DNA of 64,000 bases from Marivirga lumbricoides (GTDB lineage Bacteria > Bacteroidota > Bacteroidia > Cytophagales > Cyclobacteriaceae). The notes below the pieces were generated by a model that was not told the origin of the DNA, ran no database searches, and saw only the letters and a list, made by a program, of their open reading frames with translations. Below are positions 62,489-64,000 of this stretch, one piece after another. The DNA lies in assembly GCF_014636295.1 (NCBI RefSeq), contig NZ_BMEC01000004.1, positions 230,234 to 294,233 on the forward strand, given 5' to 3'. The position numbers were made by a program, and so were the translations under genes. Position 1 is the stretch's first letter. Every line of letters begins with the position of its first letter.

Positions 62489-62979
62489 CTATATCTCCAA
62501 TGATAAGTCTCGTTTACAAAACCTGAGAAAACAGGATTTTGATGGATGTAATCTACCTTCTGATCAATTACCTCATTGCTGTACAATTCTATCGGCTTGT
62601 TATTATGTTGCCATAATTGACTTCCTTTTACATTACTACTTTTAGAACCTGCTCTTTCAAACATCCAAAGCAACCATTCTTTTCTGCTTTCCTGAACATT
62701 TTCTTTAATAGAAGCTTGTAGTTGTTTTGAAGTAAATTCTTTAAACCTGCCTAATACTATTTCAGGATTATTATCCTTAGCTCTTATAATCAAATGTATA
62801 TGACTTGGCATGATACAATAACAATAAATTTCTAATCCTTTATTTTTTCTACAATAATTCAGGCTATCAATTATGATAGAAAAATACTGTTCCCTTACCA
62901 TAATATCTATCCAGTAGACTGTGGCAAAACTTATGAAATACAGGCCTTCTTTATTATGAAATTTATATTTTCTGCTCAT
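62431..62979 (-). CDS. REP-associated tyrosine transposase (RAYT)
   Basis: The 182-residue protein belongs to the Y1_Tnp (IS200-like) RAYT family: YCIMPSHIHLIIRAKDNN holds the metal-binding HxH as His-Ile-His, and there is a MLWMFERAG-like segment and a conserved C-terminus (WRYSSSIDYSGGKGVLAIDY). The usual tyrosine position in a YTS motif appears as Phe in RFKEFTSKQLQ, a feature I recall in several Bacteroidetes relatives but which makes the nucleophile uncertain. Inverted REP hairpins lie on both sides. RAYTs are thought to move or maintain REPs. Confidence 0.9.
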   Translation of the reverse strand: MSRKYKFHNKEGLYFISFATVYWIDIMVREQYFSIIIDSLNYCRKNKGLEIYCYCIMPSHIHLIIRAKDNNPEIVLGRFKEFTSKQLQASIKENVQESRKEWLLWMFERAGSKSSNVKGSQLWQHNNKPIELYSNEVIDQKVDYIHQNPVFSGFVNETYHWRYSSSIDYSGGKGVLAIDYVN

Positions 62980-63005
62980 TTCTATTCATTTTACTTTTTC
63001 TACCA

Positions 63006-63034
63006 GACACACGCGGCACGCGTGCGCTAGCGGA
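63006..63034. repeat. REP hairpin, right of RAYT copy 1 (inverted)
   Basis: ACACACGCGGCACGCGTGCG continuing CTAGCGGAG is the reverse complement, with one or two changes, of the REP at 62360-62388. It lies between the transposase gene and the SUKH immunity-like gene. Confidence 0.85.
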
Positions 63035-63038
63035 GTTC

Positions 63039-63581
63039 TTAAATTCCTTTGTAGTTTTTCCAGTCATCTATTTCATCTTCCAAGTCATCATCCTCATAAC
63101 CTAGTGAAATCATAAATTGACGATATTCTTCTTCTGTATCTGCTGAATCTGACAAATTATCCGTGATTCCTCTTAGGAATTCAAATATGTTATCAGCTAC
63201 GACTTTAAAGCCACCTTCAGTTGATTTTGTCTTTGTCAGGATTTTATCTTGCTCATCATCCAAAGTTCCTACATAAAACCCATACCTATTGGTTGCTATC
63301 AGTATTAATTTTCGATCTATGATTTCTTCATCAGAAGAATTAACTGTTGACTTCAAATTTTCTTCAATACCACTTACAAAAGGAAAAGCAACTTCTCCTC
63401 CTACTAATTCCGGATAATAATAAAATTCTTTTCCGTCAACCAAAGTATTATCCCATTCGAATGAATCGAAAAACACTTTTAATATTGGAGGAATTAAAAT
63501 ATCGTAACTCTCTTCAATTGCAAGAAAATCGAGCTTCTCTTTTAGAGAACGACTCTTTAATAGATTTAAACCATTCATCAT
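63039..63581 (-). CDS. SUKH (SMI1/KNR4)-like immunity protein
   Basis: ATG 63579-63581 starts a 180-residue protein directly after the toxin stop; the alternative TTG at 63608 overlaps the toxin gene. An N-terminal region like YDILIPPILKVFFDSFEWDN fits the SUKH helix-strand start (the I/LPxxYxxFL pattern), and a C-terminal helical part ends IFEFLRGI. SUKH proteins neutralise toxin nucleases and deaminases in polymorphic toxin systems. The position 3' of a nuclease toxin domain supports immunity to that toxin. A second ATG three bases on also fits. Confidence 0.65.
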   Translation of the reverse strand: MMNGLNLLKSRSLKEKLDFLAIEESYDILIPPILKVFFDSFEWDNTLVDGKEFYYYPELVGGEVAFPFVSGIEENLKSTVNSSDEEIIDRKLILIATNRYGFYVGTLDDEQDKILTKTKSTEGGFKVVADNIFEFLRGITDNLSDSADTEEEYRQFMISLGYEDDDLEDEIDDWKNYKGI

Positions 63582-63866
63582 ATACTTAATCAAATATTGG
63601 TGATTCAAAAATTTCTTTCAAGCCTTCTTCTATTAAGGTGTCTCCACCTGGATGCGGAAACCCAGAACTACCAGGCTCACTAGTACTATGTATTCTTGAA
63701 TCTAATGGAAAAATAGTTTTACCATTTTGATGATGATGCCAAGTATGCTTAACCCACTCTCCATCTACTTTTTTATAAAAATTCTGATTACCAGGTGTCC
63801 ATCGAAAATCTCCTGATTCTAGTTCTAAATACTTATTATCAGGACCTTTAGGATATGGTTTTTCAA

Positions 63867-63875
63867 CCCCCCCCC
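63867..63875. other. run of nine C at the RAYT-unit/toxin junction
   Basis: A 9-base C homopolymer marks the exact place where the second RAYT/REP unit meets the toxin sequence. The corresponding end of the first unit has only four C (62360-62363). It may be a join scar, a slippage site or a sequencing artefact. Confidence 0.6.
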
Positions 63876-63900
63876 GCTGGCGCACGCGTGCCGCGTGTGA
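63872..63900. repeat. REP hairpin of the second RAYT unit
   Basis: An exact direct copy of the 62360-62388 hairpin, at the start of the repeat that runs to the right edge. Confidence 0.9.
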
Positions 63901-63942
63901 CCATACCATTTAAACCATAAATATCTACCAATTTCATTTCTG

Positions 63943-64000
63943 TTAATTAACATAATCAATAGCTAAAACACCTTTTCCACCACTATAGTCAATTGCACTG
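63943..64000 (-). CDS. 3' end of a second RAYT transposase, rest outside window
   Basis: Reading on the minus strand from the right edge, 18 codons end at the TAA at 63943-63945 and encode SAIDYSGGKGVLAIDYVN, matching the end of RAYT copy 1 (SIDYSGGKGVLAIDYVN) at 62431. The start lies outside the window. Confidence 0.85.
   Translation of the reverse strand, partial: SAIDYSGGKGVLAIDYVN

Larger units (their letters stand above)
63586..63909 (-). pseudogene. severed C-terminal toxin nuclease domain (WHH-type HNH/ENDO VII)
   Basis: The open frame ends at 63586. About 90 residues from VEKPYPKGPDNKYLELESGD through VKHTWHHHQNGKTIFPL and on form a WHH-type toxin nuclease domain of the HNH/ENDO VII superfamily. 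The first ~14 codons of the frame come from a REP hairpin (63872-63900), so the rest of the toxin's original N-terminal secretion and delivery part is missing. The gene looks cut by the second RAYT/REP unit, and only a REP-encoded start (ATG 63907-63909) is available. It may be inactive or a cassette awaiting fusion. Confidence 0.75.
63872..64000. repeat. direct repeat (RAYT/REP unit copy 2, partial)
   Basis: It matches 62360-62488 except for a few bases and continues past the window. See the left copy. Confidence 0.9.

Noticed and set aside
62360-63034. GC-rich palindromes as a possible CRISPR array
   Set aside because: The units are inverted around one gene, few, and not separated by unique spacers; they are REPs.
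1-64000. tRNA and rRNA genes, prophage or integrase-linked attachment sites
   Set aside because: Scanning both strands for a TTCGAATC-type T-arm with a matching acceptor stem and for rRNA core motifs gave nothing; no integrase gene is present.

Overview
The window is AT-rich chromosomal DNA from a member of the Bacteroidetes, most likely a marine gliding-type Cytophagales (Marivirga/Fulvivirga/Roseivirga-like; the genus is an inference). Support: a T9SS C-terminal sorting domain, a TonB-dependent receptor with a carboxypeptidase-regulatory-like N-terminus, the Lacal_2735 and DUF983 families, -7 boxes of the form TAnnTTTG, few Shine-Dalgarno sequences, and frequent TTG/GTG starts. No rRNA, tRNA, CRISPR array or prophage was seen.

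Layout. 1-6352 (minus): a miaB / sigma-54 activator / lptE / unknown-protein operon, then pabB and a YceI lipoprotein. 6465-12560: gamma-carbonic anhydrase, a 730-bp gene-poor stretch of repeat debris, a metzincin lipoprotein, a small SpoIIAA-like protein, a YheT hydrolase. 12696-29480 (mostly minus): HrpB-like helicase, TonB receptor, MATE exporter, small membrane proteins, an IF-2-N-like protein, NADP isocitrate dehydrogenase, MscS channel, L-2-hydroxyglutarate oxidase, tyrS. 29823-41880 (plus): a frameshifted small secreted gene, a T9SS-secreted protein, fabH, several small conserved unknowns, HDAC-like hydrolase, rhomboid protease, OmpH-like protein, PDH E2, hslV, ArsC-like protein. 41939-50149: a GAF/triple-PAS protein without output domain, msrA, a thioesterase, then a sugar-oxidation group (Gfo/Idh/MocA, GMC dehydrogenase with its subunit 3, sugar isomerase/epimerase). 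50217-56218: truA, a small GNAT, cysM-cysE, pirin, potassium channel. 56430-61018: two divergent-looking histidine kinases separated by repeats.

61284-64000 is accessory DNA. It carries a NADAR-family protein, a RAYT transposase flanked by inverted REP hairpins, a SUKH-like immunity protein, the severed C-terminal WHH nuclease domain of a polymorphic toxin, and the start of a second RAYT/REP unit that runs off the right edge. The toxin-immunity pair therefore lies between two directly repeated RAYT/REP units about 1.5 kb apart, which looks like a REP-delimited cassette array and is the most interesting structure here.

Other unexplained structure: a ~75-95 bp dispersed element found three times, each time at or just after the stop codon of a minus-strand gene, plus a left-end fragment; a 20-codon leader ORF with a strong Shine-Dalgarno coupled to a holin-like gene; perfect 11-bp and 15-bp inverted repeats upstream of two genes; and several genes shorter than 60 codons.
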